Notes under the pieces: model-generated
Seen by the model: only the letters and a program-made list of their open reading frames with translations
Database searches by the model: none
Told to the model about the DNA's origin: nothing
In this document: positions 1 through 7,648 of the stretch, in pieces
How the letters are laid out: each line of letters begins with the position of its first letter
How positions within the stretch are numbered: the stretch's first letter is position 1
Assembly: GCF_014649735.1 (NCBI RefSeq)
Contig: NZ_BMTP01000014.1
Span: forward strand, 124,001-188,000
Direction: 5' to 3'
Length of the DNA stretch: 64,000 nucleotides
Source of the DNA: Streptomyces lavendofoliae
GTDB taxonomy: Bacteria; Actinomycetota; Actinomycetes; Streptomycetales; Streptomycetaceae
Position numbers and translations under genes: made by a program

Positions 1-19
1 GGGCCTGCGGGCGCGCTAG
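1..19 (+). CDS. possible 3' end of an upstream gene
   Basis: The first bases can be read as G-L-R-A-R followed by TAG at 17-19, which would be the tail of a gene entering from the left. The muramidase gene begins 62 bases later on the same strand, so the two could be co-transcribed. Nothing in so short a fragment identifies the product, and the frame is chosen only because it ends in a stop before the next ribosome site. Confidence 0.25.
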
Positions 20-81
20 CGTGCGAGTCCGGAAGGGTCGCGGAACGGTTCCGGAACGGTCGGGCGTCACGGAGGTGTCGG

Positions 82-1335
82 ATGAGCGTGTCCAGAAGGG
101 GTCTGCTGGTCGCCGGCGGGACGGCGGGAGCGGCGGCGGGGCTGGTGGGGGCGGCTCCCGGCGGGGCGTCCGCGCGCGGAGCCGGCCGCCGGGTGCGGAC
201 CGGTTTCGACCGGCTCGCGGCCGACGGGTACGCGGCGCTGGCCGGGCAGCGGGTGGGGGTGGTGACCAACCCGACGGGGGTGACCGCAGGGGTACGGCAC
301 GTCGTGGACGTCATGCACGCCGACGACCGGGTGGACCTGGTGGCGGTCTTCGGCCCGGAGCACGGTTTCCGCGGCACGGCCCAGGCGGGCGGTTCGGAGG
401 GACGGTACGACGACCCGGCGACGGGTCTGCCGGTGTACGACACGTACCTGAAGAGCGGGCGGGCGCTGGCGGACGTGTTCACCGCCTCCGGCGTCGACAC
501 GGTCGTCTTCGACATCCAGGACGTGGGGGCGCGCTTCTACACGTACATCTGGACGCTGTACGACTGCATGGTGTCGGCGGCGCTGGCGGGGAAACGTCTC
601 ATGGTGCTGGACCGCCCGAACCCGGTGTCCGGGCGGGCGGCCCTCGGACCCGTGCTGGACCGGGCGTTCGCGACGTTCGTGGGGCGTGAACCGATCGCCC
701 AGGCCCACGGAATGACGGTGGCGGAGCTGGCGCGGCTGTTCAACGGCGAGTTCCTGGCGGAGCCGGTCCAGCTGGCGACGGTGCGCATGTCCGGGTGGCG
801 GCGGACCGACTTCTTCGACGCGACGGGGCTGCCGTGGGTACCCCCGAGCCCCAACATGCCGACGCCCGACACGGCGCTGGTGTACGCGGGCACGTGCCTG
901 TTCGAGGGGACGAACCTGTCGGAGGGGCGGGGCACGACGCGGCCCTTCGAACTGCTGGGCGCCGAGGGCGTCGACCGGCGGTGGGCGGAGGCGGCGAACG
1001 CCCTGGGCCTGCCGGGTGTCCACTTCCGTGAGGCGTACTTCGCCCCGGTGTTCTCCAAGTTCGCGGGGAGGACCGTGGGCGGGGTGCAGGTGCACGTCGA
1101 CGACCGGGAGGCATTCGACCCCGTGCGCGCGGGTATCGGTCTCCTGGTGACGGCGAAGCGGAGCTGGAGCGGCTTCGCCTGGCGGGCGGACAACTGGATC
1201 GACAAGCTGACCGGCTCGGCGCGGGTCCGGACGCTGATCGACGCGGGCGCGGACACGGACGAGGTGGTGGGCGCCTGGGAGGCGGACCTGGCGGCCTTCC
1301 GGTCGGTGCGGCGGCGGTACCTGATGTACCGCTGA
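82..1335 (+). CDS. NamZ-like exo-beta-N-acetylmuramidase (DUF1343)
   Basis: The 417-residue product is a DUF1343 family protein. The characterised member NamZ removes terminal N-acetylmuramic acid from peptidoglycan fragments, so a cell-wall turnover role is likely. An N-terminal SRRGLL twin-arginine motif followed by a hydrophobic Ala/Gly stretch (about residues 4-32) predicts Tat export. Family hallmarks are visible in order: NPTGV (about 72), FGPEHGFRG (about 93), FDIQDVGARFYTY (about 140), LDRPNPVSG (about 175) and EGTNLSEGRGT (about 275). The length is normal. The ATG at 82 is chosen because GGAGG lies at 70-74. A 62-base gap separates it from a possible upstream gene end. Substrate specificity is inferred from the family only. 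Confidence 0.88.
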   Translation: MSVSRRGLLVAGGTAGAAAGLVGAAPGGASARGAGRRVRTGFDRLAADGYAALAGQRVGVVTNPTGVTAGVRHVVDVMHADDRVDLVAVFGPEHGFRGTAQAGGSEGRYDDPATGLPVYDTYLKSGRALADVFTASGVDTVVFDIQDVGARFYTYIWTLYDCMVSAALAGKRLMVLDRPNPVSGRAALGPVLDRAFATFVGREPIAQAHGMTVAELARLFNGEFLAEPVQLATVRMSGWRRTDFFDATGLPWVPPSPNMPTPDTALVYAGTCLFEGTNLSEGRGTTRPFELLGAEGVDRRWAEAANALGLPGVHFREAYFAPVFSKFAGRTVGGVQVHVDDREAFDPVRAGIGLLVTAKRSWSGFAWRADNWIDKLTGSARVRTLIDAGADTDEVVGAWEADLAAFRSVRRRYLMYR

Positions 1336-1682
1336 GCGGGGCGCGGCCACTGGGGCCACCGGGCAGCCGGTGGCCGAACCGGCCACGGCGGAGCGGCTGT
1401 CGGGCCCTTCCGTCCGGCCGTCCGGAACGGTGGTATCGCGCCGATGCCGTCGCTCGTGCGACGCGACCGGTGAGGACGGGTTTGTGTGTGCTCCGGAAGC
1501 GGCACACCGGCGCTGTGGTGAGGAACTGTCAGCTCGCCGGAATCGCGGCTCGGGGCGCGTCAGGGACATTTCACGTCAGATGTCCGGCTGATGGGCCCCA
1601 TTCGTTTTTCGATGGAGCCGATCTGGGAACCCGTACGTCCATTCATCGACGCCGAAGTACGAGTGACGGAGGTGGCAGTGCG
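1336..1682. other. intergenic stretch without a recognisable gene
   Basis: These 347 bases separate the muramidase from the next gene. Short open frames exist but lack a ribosome site or recognisable product. No strong hairpin or obvious operator was seen. The promoter of the following gene presumably lies in the somewhat less GC-rich last 100 bases. Confidence 0.4.
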
Positions 1683-2294
1683 ATGGCCGGTTTCCGGAGC
1701 CTGGCGAGACAGGTACGGGATCCAGGATGTGACCTGGCGCTGCGGCGGTATTCGCTGCGCAAGTGCCTTGAGCGGTTCGCCCCTTATGGGCACCGGGCCA
1801 CCTGGGACCACCTGTGCTCCAGGCACAGGTTCGGACCCGAGGACCGGGAGCCCGATCCGGCGCGGCTGGTGGCCGCGCTCGACGAGCTGGAAGAGGCGCG
1901 CGCGGTCTGGCTCGCGTACGAGGAGAAGTTCGCCGCGCGCCGCCGGCGCGAGAAGCACGACGGGCTGCGGCGGCCGGGCTGGATAGACGACTGGCACCGG
2001 CGCACCTGGGGCGGCAACGGCATCGCGCGGTGCGACGACCCGTCGCTTCACCCGAGGGTGCCGCTGGCCGAGGCGCTGCGCCGGCTGATCACGGCTCTGG
2101 AGGCGGGGCCGGGCGAGCACTGCCCGGTCTGCGCCGGGGACGGGATCGTCTGGCGGCCGGACCTGTCGAACGAGCCGTGGTTCGGCCCGGTGTGCACGAG
2201 CTGCGGGGTGGTGGTGCCGCAGGCGGTGCTGACGCCCGAGGCGCTGGCGCTGGCCAAGCGGAGCCGGCGCAGGGAGCTCGCGTCGGTGGCGTGA
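1683..2294 (+). CDS. conserved hypothetical protein with zinc-ribbon-like Cys pairs
   Basis: The product is 203 residues of unknown function. The middle is highly charged and helical (Glu/Arg/Lys rich around residues 75-105). The C-terminal half carries two CxxC pairs, CPVC and CTSC about 25 residues apart, with a WxPDxxNEPWFGP linker; this looks like a small treble-clef or zinc-ribbon fold, which is inference. The ATG at 1683 is preferred because GGAGG lies about 10 bases upstream; longer in-frame versions start in sequence without a ribosome site. A hairpin just after the stop suggests a single-gene transcript. It could be a DNA- or RNA-binding protein, but no domain name is claimed. Confidence 0.75.
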   Translation: MAGFRSLARQVRDPGCDLALRRYSLRKCLERFAPYGHRATWDHLCSRHRFGPEDREPDPARLVAALDELEEARAVWLAYEEKFAARRRREKHDGLRRPGWIDDWHRRTWGGNGIARCDDPSLHPRVPLAEALRRLITALEAGPGEHCPVCAGDGIVWRPDLSNEPWFGPVCTSCGVVVPQAVLTPEALALAKRSRRRELASVA

Positions 2295-2308
2295 GCGGGG
2301 TTCCGCGC

Positions 2309-2338
2309 GGGGGCGCGCACCGGCGCCGGTACGCCCCC
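2309..2338. terminator. GC-rich hairpin after the zinc-ribbon-like gene
   Basis: GGGGGCG (2309-2315) pairs with CGCCCCC (2332-2338), and the interior ACCGGCGCCGGT is itself palindromic. There is no T tract, which is usual for Streptomyces terminators. It lies 15 bases after the stop at 2294. Confidence 0.55.
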
Positions 2339-2597
2339 GTCGCCGCCCGATCCCCATATGGCGCCGGGCGCTGACGGACGGGCCGTCACGCGGACCGGCA
2401 CCGCGCGGGCCGGACGTTGTGCGGGGCGTTGCACGGGCCGGGGGCCGCATGGGGCCGGATGGGGCGCTGCCTGGCGGGGTGGCGGCCGGCGGGGCGCCGG
2501 GCGTGGTGGTGACGGCTCCGGCGTCGCCGGCGGGAGCGTCGCGCCGGCCGGACGTCGCGTCCAAGGCGTTGTCAGTGGTGAGTGGCACCATCGGGGC

Positions 2598-3320
2598 ATG
2601 ATCCAGGTCTGTCTGAACGGGAGCCGCGGGAGCGGGGATTCGCCGGCCGTGCCCGTGTCGCCCGGCGCGATGGCCGAGTCCGCCGCCCTGGCGGTCGCGG
2701 CCGGGGCCGCCGAGGTGCATGTGCACCCCAAGACGCCCTGCGGGGACGACACCATGTCGCCGCGCGTGGTGGCCGCGGCGCTGGAGGCGATACGCGGTGC
2801 GGTGGACGTCCCGGTCGGGGTGACCACGGGCGCGTGGGCCGAGCCGGACCCGGGGCGGCGGGTGGAGCGGGTGCGCTCCTGGACGGTGCTGCCCGACCTG
2901 GCCTCGGTGAACTGGCACGAGCCGGGCGCCGAGGAGGTCGCCGCCGCGCTGCTGGAGCGGGGCGTGGGCGTGGAGGCCGGCCTCTGGTCGGGCACGGACG
3001 GGGTACGGCGGTTCCTGGCGTCGCCCCTGGCGCCCCGGGTGTCACGCGTGCTGGCCGAGGTGACGGACCGGGACCCGGCGTCGGCCGGGGAGACGGCCCG
3101 CGGCCTGCTGGCGGAGCTGGGCGGCGCCTTCGGCGCGCCCGTGCTGCTGCACGGCGAGGACGGCGGCGCGTGGCCGGTGCTGCGGCTGGCGCTCCGGCTG
3201 GGGCTGGACACCCGGGTGGGCCTGGAGGACACGCTGCTGCTGCCCGACGGACTCCCGGCGGGGTCGAACGCGCGACTGGTCGCGGCGGCACGGGCGGAAC
3301 TCGACGGTACCAAGCGGTAA
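2598..3320 (+). CDS. BKACE-like beta-keto acid cleavage enzyme (DUF849)
   Basis: The 240-residue protein resembles the BKACE (DUF849) TIM-barrel family, whose members condense a beta-keto acid with acetyl-CoA to give acetoacetate and a new CoA ester. Visible signatures are an N-terminal strand MIQVCLNGSR, EVHVHPKTPCGDDTMSP (a metal-site HxH pair with the acid/threonine region), a GVTTGAW strand, SVNWHEPG and a late RVGLEDTLLLPDG strand. It is shorter than typical members (about 270-310 residues), like other short Streptomyces homologues. The ATG at 2598 fits the family start; longer in-frame extensions are low-complexity. It stands alone, so the physiological substrate is unknown. Confidence 0.72.
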   Translation: MIQVCLNGSRGSGDSPAVPVSPGAMAESAALAVAAGAAEVHVHPKTPCGDDTMSPRVVAAALEAIRGAVDVPVGVTTGAWAEPDPGRRVERVRSWTVLPDLASVNWHEPGAEEVAAALLERGVGVEAGLWSGTDGVRRFLASPLAPRVSRVLAEVTDRDPASAGETARGLLAELGGAFGAPVLLHGEDGGAWPVLRLALRLGLDTRVGLEDTLLLPDGLPAGSNARLVAAARAELDGTKR

Positions 3321-3391
3321 TCGGGTGGGCCACCGCATTCCCGTCCGGCGACAGTGGGGGCGATGAGAACCCCACCAGGAGGAGCAGACCC

Positions 3392-4459
3392 GTGTCGACC
3401 CTGCGTGTCACCGCCGAAGTGCTGACCGTTCACGACCATCCGAACGCCGACGCCCTGGAGCTCGCGCAAGTGGGCCTGTACCGCGCGGTCGTCGCCAAGG
3501 GTGCCTACCGCACCGGTGACGCCGCCGTGTACATCCCGGAGCAGGCGGTGCTGCCGCCGGAGCTCGTCGAGGAGCTGGGGCTGACCGGGCGGCTGGCCGG
3601 GAAGGCGTCGAACCGGGTGAAGGCGGTGCGGCTGCGCGGTGAGCTGTCGCAGGGCCTGGTCTGCCGGCCGGGCGCCCTGGCGGACGTGGACCTGGCGCGG
3701 GCGGCGGCCGAGGGAACGGACTTCGCGGAGGCGCTGGGCATCACCAAGTGGGTCCCGCCCGTGCCGACGACGATGAACGGTGACGTGGAACCGGCTCCGG
3801 ACCTGCTGCCCTGGGTCGACGTCGAGAACGTCCAGCGGTACCCGGACGTCTTCGCGCCGGGCGAGCCGGTCGTCCTGACGGAGAAGCTGCACGGCACGGC
3901 CTGCCTGCTGACGTACGTCGCCGGCGACGGGCGGCTGCACGTCTCCTCGAAGGGCTTCGGCGCCAAGGGCCTGGCCCTGAGGGAGGACCCGCGCAATCTG
4001 TACTGGCGGGCGGTCCGGGCGTACGACGTGCCGGCGGTCGCGGCGCGCCTCGCCGGCCGGCTGGGCGCGTCCCGGATCGGGGTGTTCGGGGAGGTCTTCG
4101 GCGCCGGGGTGCAGGACCTGGCGTACGGCGCCGACGGCCGCGGCCATGCGCTGGGCTACGCCGTCTTCGACATCGCGGCCGAGGTCGACGGGCAGGTCCG
4201 CTGGCTGGCCCCGGCCGAGGTGCTGGACGGCGCGCTGCCGACGGCGCCCCGGCTGTACGCCGGGCCGTACGACATCGCGACGGTGCTTCGGCTGGCCACC
4301 GGCCGGGAGACGGTCTCGGGGCGGGAGCTGCACCTGCGCGAGGGCGTCGTGATCCGTCCGGTCACCGAGCGGTACAGCCCGGTGGTGGGCGGCCGGGCGA
4401 TAGCGAAGGCGGTGAGCCCCGCCTACCTCACCCGCAAGGGCGGCACCGAGTTCGAGTGA
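3392..4459 (+). CDS. ATP-dependent RNA ligase, DRB0094 type
   Basis: The 355-residue product belongs to the nucleotidyltransferase superfamily and matches the ATP-dependent RNA ligase group represented by Deinococcus DRB0094, which seals nicked RNA. An N-terminal OB-like half (residues 1-120, beginning with a VHDHPNADALE segment typical of this group) precedes the adenylation domain. Motif I EKLHGT (lysine near residue 165) would carry the AMP. The later REGVVIRP resembles motif IV and AKAVSPAYLTRK resembles motif V. The GTG start at 3392 has AGGAGG at 3377-3382. Its physiological substrate in Streptomyces is not known from sequence. The adjacent hsp20 gene may hint at a stress role, which is inference. 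Confidence 0.88.
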   Translation: MSTLRVTAEVLTVHDHPNADALELAQVGLYRAVVAKGAYRTGDAAVYIPEQAVLPPELVEELGLTGRLAGKASNRVKAVRLRGELSQGLVCRPGALADVDLARAAAEGTDFAEALGITKWVPPVPTTMNGDVEPAPDLLPWVDVENVQRYPDVFAPGEPVVLTEKLHGTACLLTYVAGDGRLHVSSKGFGAKGLALREDPRNLYWRAVRAYDVPAVAARLAGRLGASRIGVFGEVFGAGVQDLAYGADGRGHALGYAVFDIAAEVDGQVRWLAPAEVLDGALPTAPRLYAGPYDIATVLRLATGRETVSGRELHLREGVVIRPVTERYSPVVGGRAIAKAVSPAYLTRKGGTEFE

Positions 4460-4465
4460 GCTTTA

Positions 4466-4506
4466 TTGAGTGCCCTCTTGTCAACTTTGACCGGTGGAGC
4501 TATAAG
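4466..4506 (+). promoter_or_regulatory. hsp20 promoter with short operator-like palindrome
   Basis: TTGTCA (4478-4483) and TATAAG (4501-4506) are separated by exactly 17 bases, an unusually good housekeeping promoter for this GC-rich DNA. The spacer contains the inverted repeat GTCAA-CT-TTGAC (4480-4491). This resembles repressor-controlled small heat-shock genes, but neither a canonical HAIR nor a RheA site is present, so the regulator is unknown. Confidence 0.6.
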
Positions 4507-4557
4507 AAGAGGCAGACGGCCAGCAGCATCCGTGAGTACGCAGAGGAGGGACCGACG

Positions 4558-4989
4558 ATGCTGATGCGGACCGACCCCTTCCGTGAACTCGACCGGCTCA
4601 CCGAACGCCTCTGGGGCACCAGCGCCCATCCGGCGGCCATGCCCATGGACGCCTACCGCGAGGGGGACACGTTCGTCGTCCAGCTCGACCTGCCGGGCGT
4701 CACCCCCGAGAGCATCGACCTGGACGTGGAGCGCAATGTGCTCACCGTCCGGGCCGAGCGCAGGACCGCCCCGGGCGGCGACGTGGAGATGGTGGTCGCC
4801 GAGCGACCCGCCGGCACCTTCAGCCGTCGGCTGTTCCTGGGCGAGGCGCTGGACACCGACCGCATCCGGGCGTCCTACGACGCGGGCGTCCTGGCGCTGC
4901 GGATCCCGGTCGCGGAGCAGGCCAAACCCCGCAGGATCGAGATCAGCGGCGGCGGTGGCGCCGGCGACCGCAGGCTGATCAGCGGCTGA
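4558..4989 (+). CDS. Hsp20/alpha-crystallin small heat-shock protein
   Basis: The 143-residue protein is a small heat-shock chaperone that holds unfolding proteins in the cytoplasm. The alpha-crystallin domain runs from about residue 32 to 130. It includes the DTFVVQLDLPGVTPESIDLDVE start of the first strands, a NVLTVRAER strand, and the C-terminal GVLALRIPVAEQAKPRRIEI segment with an I-x-I/V-like anchor. The ATG at 4558 has GAGGAGG just upstream; alternatives further 5' fall inside the promoter. A strong TTGTCA/TATAAG promoter lies about 50 bases before it and includes a short palindrome, so heat-inducible repression is likely. The DUF2267 gene downstream may be co-transcribed. Confidence 0.93.
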   Translation: MLMRTDPFRELDRLTERLWGTSAHPAAMPMDAYREGDTFVVQLDLPGVTPESIDLDVERNVLTVRAERRTAPGGDVEMVVAERPAGTFSRRLFLGEALDTDRIRASYDAGVLALRIPVAEQAKPRRIEISGGGGAGDRRLISG

Positions 4990-5074
4990 CCCACCCGCCG
5001 CGCCGCACGACGGGCGGGGACGGGTCCCACCCGGCCCCGCCCCCCACCCCGTCGATCAAGGCCGAGGGAGAGAG

Positions 5075-5494
5075 ATGCGCATGCAGTGGGACGCGTTCCT
5101 GGCCGCGGTGCAGGAACGCGGCGAGTACCCCTCCCGGCGGGAGGCCGACCGGGCCGCCCGGGTCGTCCTGGCCCTGCTGGGCGCCCACCTCGTCGGCAAC
5201 GAGAGGGCCGAACTGGCCGCCGGCCTGCCGGAGACCTGCGCCCTGGTGCTGCTCAACCCGCTGCCCGCGGCGGAACCGCTCGGACCGGAACGGTTCGTGC
5301 GGGCCACGGCGGCGTGGATCGAGGGCGCCACGGAGGAGACGGCCATGTGGGACGTCGGCGCGGTCCTGAGCGTGGTGGCGGACACGGCGGGCGACGATCT
5401 GATGCGCCGGATACTCCTCCAGTTGCCGCCCGGCTACGACCTGCTGTTCGGCCGCCCCGGCATGTCCGAACCGGGCCTGCACCCGGAAGGCTGA
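5075..5494 (+). CDS. DUF2267 domain protein
   Basis: The 139-residue protein is a DUF2267 member: an all-helical cytoplasmic domain of unknown function common in actinobacteria, often beside stress genes. Typical features are an N-terminal MQWDAFLAAVQERG segment, a predicted helix EADRAARVVLALLGAHLVGNERAELAAGLP, and a C-terminal LPPGYDLLFGRP motif. GGGAGAGAG about 8 bases upstream supports the ATG at 5075. It lies 85 bases after hsp20 on the same strand, so joint expression under stress is plausible. It converges on soxR with a 43-base gap. Confidence 0.85.
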   Translation: MRMQWDAFLAAVQERGEYPSRREADRAARVVLALLGAHLVGNERAELAAGLPETCALVLLNPLPAAEPLGPERFVRATAAWIEGATEETAMWDVGAVLSVVADTAGDDLMRRILLQLPPGYDLLFGRPGMSEPGLHPEG

Positions 5495-5537
5495 CGCCCC
5501 CGCCGCCGCGAGCCCGGCAAGATCCCGGAGACGGGCC

Positions 5538-6038
5538 CTAGGTCCGCCTCTCCGTCTCCGGCGCGTCCTCGGCGGCCGGGCGGCGCCGCTCGGGCAGGAG
5601 CCGCGAGCCGACGAGGCGCTCCCCTATGGCGTCGTCCGGGTTGGAGAGCACGCACGTCTTCAGGGAGAGGCAGCCGCAGCCGATGCAGTCGGTGAGGTGG
5701 TCGCGCAGGCGGCTGAGCCGGTTGATCCGCTCGTCGAGTTCCGCGCGCCACGCCTCCGACAGGCGCGCCCAGTCCTCCCGGGTGGGCGTCCGCTCCTCGG
5801 GGAGTTCCGCCAGGGCGTCGCGGATCGTCGCGAGCGGGATGCCCACGCGCTGCGCGGCGCGCACGAAGGCGACCCGGCGCAGCGCGTCCCTGCTGTAGCG
5901 GCGCTGGTTGCCGCTGGTGCGGCGGCTGCTGATGAGGCCCTTGGACTCGTAGAAGTGCAGGGCCGAGACGGCCGCCCCGCTGCGCGCGGAGAGCTGGCCG
6001 ACGGTGAGCTCATGGATCTTCTCTGGAATCTGCGGCAC
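5538..6038 (-). CDS. soxR: SoxR redox-sensing MerR-family activator
   Basis: The 166-residue protein is SoxR. A MerR-type winged helix at residues 8-80 (ELTVGQLSARSG then ALHFYESKGLISSRRTSG) precedes a dimerisation helix and the [2Fe-2S] cluster loop C-x2-C-x-C-x5-C, visible as CIGCGCLSLKTC near residue 130. In Streptomyces, SoxR responds mainly to redox-active secondary metabolites. The GTG start at 6038 has no spaced ribosome site. A TAGGGT -10 box (6051-6046, minus strand) ends seven bases before it, so a leaderless mRNA is likely. No classical SoxR box was seen beside neighbouring genes. It is divergent from the MaoC gene. Confidence 0.93.
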   Translation of the reverse strand: MPQIPEKIHELTVGQLSARSGAAVSALHFYESKGLISSRRTSGNQRRYSRDALRRVAFVRAAQRVGIPLATIRDALAELPEERTPTREDWARLSEAWRAELDERINRLSRLRDHLTDCIGCGCLSLKTCVLSNPDDAIGERLVGSRLLPERRRPAAEDAPETERRT

Positions 6039-6073
6039 CCCTCGAACCCTACTGGGCGCCCTCGGCCCGTCCG

Positions 6074-6118
6074 TTGACAGGACCGCGTTCCCCGCACCAT
6101 GCTGAGCAAGCGCTTAGA
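6074..6118 (+). promoter_or_regulatory. promoter plus TetR-type operator upstream of the MaoC gene
   Basis: TTGACA (6074-6079) and CATGCT (6098-6103) are 18 bases apart. The 16-base TGAGCAAGCGCTTAGA (6103-6118), with AAGCGCTT palindromic core, sits at the expected transcription start. The identical 16-mer occurs at 7289-7304 beside the TetR gene, so the TetR at 6596-7237 is the likely ligand. Confidence 0.7.
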
Positions 6119-6143
6119 CATCGAGTGTCAGGGGAGCCGGAAC

Positions 6144-6605
6144 ATGGCAGAGCCGAGGATCTTCACGTCCGCCGACGAGCTGCGCGCGGCGGTCGGCGAG
6201 CAGCTGGGGCTGAGCGACTGGCTGGAGATCGAGCAGAAGCGGATCGACCTGTTCGCCGAGGCCACGGGCGACCACCAGTGGATCCACGTGGACCCGGAGC
6301 GGGCCGCGACGGGCCCGTTCGGGACGACCATCGCCCACGGGTATCTCACCCTGTCGCTGCTCCCCCTCCTGGTACCGCAGATCATGCGGGTCGAGGGCAT
6401 GAAGATGGGCGTCAACTACGGCACCAACAAGGTGCGCTTCCCCGCCCCCGTGCCGGTAGGTTCCCGGCTGCGCGCGACGGCCCTGCTGAAGGACGTCGAG
6501 GACGCGGGCGGCGGCGTGCAGGTGACGGCCCTGGTGACGGTGGAGCGCGAGGGCGGCGACAAGCCGGTGTGCGTCGCCGAGTCGGTGTCCCGCTACTACT
6601 TCTGA
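6144..6605 (+). CDS. MaoC-family enoyl-CoA hydratase/dehydratase
   Basis: The 153-residue protein is a hot-dog fold MaoC-like hydratase acting on enoyl-CoA esters. The catalytic region FAEATGDHQWIHVDPERA has the characteristic D-x4-H spacing (residues about 38-43). FGTTIAHGYLTLSLLP is the substrate-pocket helix and NYGTNKVRFPAPVPVGSRLRA is the typical second strand pair. GGGGAG upstream supports the ATG at 6144. A TetR-type operator overlaps the promoter, so induction by an acyl-CoA-like ligand is likely. The gene converges on the TetR gene and their 3' ends overlap by 10 bases. Confidence 0.9.
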   Translation: MAEPRIFTSADELRAAVGEQLGLSDWLEIEQKRIDLFAEATGDHQWIHVDPERAATGPFGTTIAHGYLTLSLLPLLVPQIMRVEGMKMGVNYGTNKVRFPAPVPVGSRLRATALLKDVEDAGGGVQVTALVTVEREGGDKPVCVAESVSRYYF

Positions 6606-7237
6606 GCCCCGGGCGCCTCGGCGCCCACCATCCGCAGCACGAGGTCGGCGTACAGCGCGCCGACCTCGTCGGGCGTCCGGCGTCCCTCGGTGTTGAACCA
6701 GCGGGCCACGTCGATGCAGAGCGAGAGCACCGCGAGGGTGGTGCCGGAGACGTCGGGGACGTCGAACTCGCCCGAGGCCACGCCCTCGTTGATGATGCGG
6801 CGCACCGTGGCGTCGCTCCTGCGGCGCAGCTCGAAGATCTCCGCGCGGTGCTCGTCCCCGAGCGAGTCGAGCTCGTACTGCACCACGCGGGCGGTGGTGC
6901 GCCGGCCGGCGTGCCAGCGGACGAAGGAGCGCACGGCGTCGGCGAGCCGCTCCGCGGCGGTGCCGGGCCCGTCGGCGGCGGCCTGGAGGATGTGCAGCGC
7001 CTTCACATGGCCGATGCGGCTGATCCGGTGGAGGAGCTCTTCCTTGGTCTTGTAGTGGATGTAGAGCGCGGCCGGGCTCATCCCGGCCCGGCCCGCGATG
7101 TCACGGGTGGTGGTGGCGTGGTAGCCGCGCTCGGCGAAGGCCTCGACGGCGGCGACGAGCAGCCGCCTGGCCGCGTCGGGGGTCACCTCGTCCCACGGCG
7201 TGTCCTCGCCGCCGGCCGTTTCCTCCGCCGTACTCAT
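6596..7237 (-). CDS. TetR-family regulator of acyl-CoA metabolism
   Basis: The 213-residue protein has a TetR helix-turn-helix at residues 17-65 (ARRLLVAAVEAFAERGYHATTTRD then AGMSPAALYIHYKTKEELL) and a helical ligand domain. The ATG at 7237 is chosen because GGAAGGGG lies about 10 bases upstream; an upstream start at 7264 lacks one. It converges on the MaoC gene. The same 16-bp sequence TGAGCAAGCGCTTAGA occurs upstream of this gene (7289-7304) and over the MaoC promoter (6103-6118), so it probably represses both itself and MaoC. The ligand, likely an acyl-CoA, is inference. Confidence 0.88.
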   Translation of the reverse strand: MSTAEETAGGEDTPWDEVTPDAARRLLVAAVEAFAERGYHATTTRDIAGRAGMSPAALYIHYKTKEELLHRISRIGHVKALHILQAAADGPGTAAERLADAVRSFVRWHAGRRTTARVVQYELDSLGDEHRAEIFELRRRSDATVRRIINEGVASGEFDVPDVSGTTLAVLSLCIDVARWFNTEGRRTPDEVGALYADLVLRMVGAEAPGAQK

Positions 7238-7288
7238 CGCTCGCTCGCCCCTTCCGGTGGTCACAGGACGAACACCATACCCCGACAG

Positions 7289-7304
7289 TGAGCAAGCGCT
7301 TAGA
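7289..7304. promoter_or_regulatory. second copy of the TGAGCAAGCGCTTAGA operator
   Basis: This 16-mer is identical to 6103-6118. It lies about 52 bases upstream of the TetR start and overlaps the last codon and stop of the YiaA/YiaB gene (stop at 7300-7302), so the operator is embedded in the neighbour's coding end. Confidence 0.65.
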
Positions 7305-7587
7305 GCTTCTGGAAGGGGTCGTGCTCGGCGAGCAGCTTCTCCAGCCGGGCCTGGTCGACCCGGCTGACGATCTGCCCGGCCTCCTGCCGGTCGCGGACGA
7401 CCTTGGCCAGGGTGAAGGCGGAAGTGGTGAGGTAGAGGACGGCGATCCCCAGGAAGGCCCGCACCCAGGCGTCGGCGTCGAGGTTGAAGACGCCGAGGGC
7501 GACCGCGCCGAGGGCGATGCCGAAGGAGGCGACGGCCTGGCCGTAGTAGGCGGCCGTGTTCTGCTGCTTGACCGGTGTGTCACTCAT
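7300..7587 (-). CDS. YiaA/YiaB-family small membrane protein
   Basis: The 95-residue protein has two transmembrane helices (about residues 15-35 and 42-62) and a charged C-terminal tail, matching the YiaA/YiaB two-helix domain family of unknown function. It starts at the ATG at 7587 and ends inside the TetR operator. It lies upstream of the TetR gene on the same strand, but the operator between them argues for separate control of the regulator. Location is predicted to be the cytoplasmic membrane. Confidence 0.82.
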   Translation of the reverse strand: MSDTPVKQQNTAAYYGQAVASFGIALGAVALGVFNLDADAWVRAFLGIAVLYLTTSAFTLAKVVRDRQEAGQIVSRVDQARLEKLLAEHDPFQKL

Positions 7588-7648
7588 GCGGGACAGGATG
7601 CGGGCGCCGCGACCGGGGCCGCATCCGCCGCCGTACTCAGGAGCGTAC

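Noticed and set aside
1370..1591. A 73-codon frame between the first two genes
   Set aside because: No ribosome site and no recognisable sequence; treated as intergenic.
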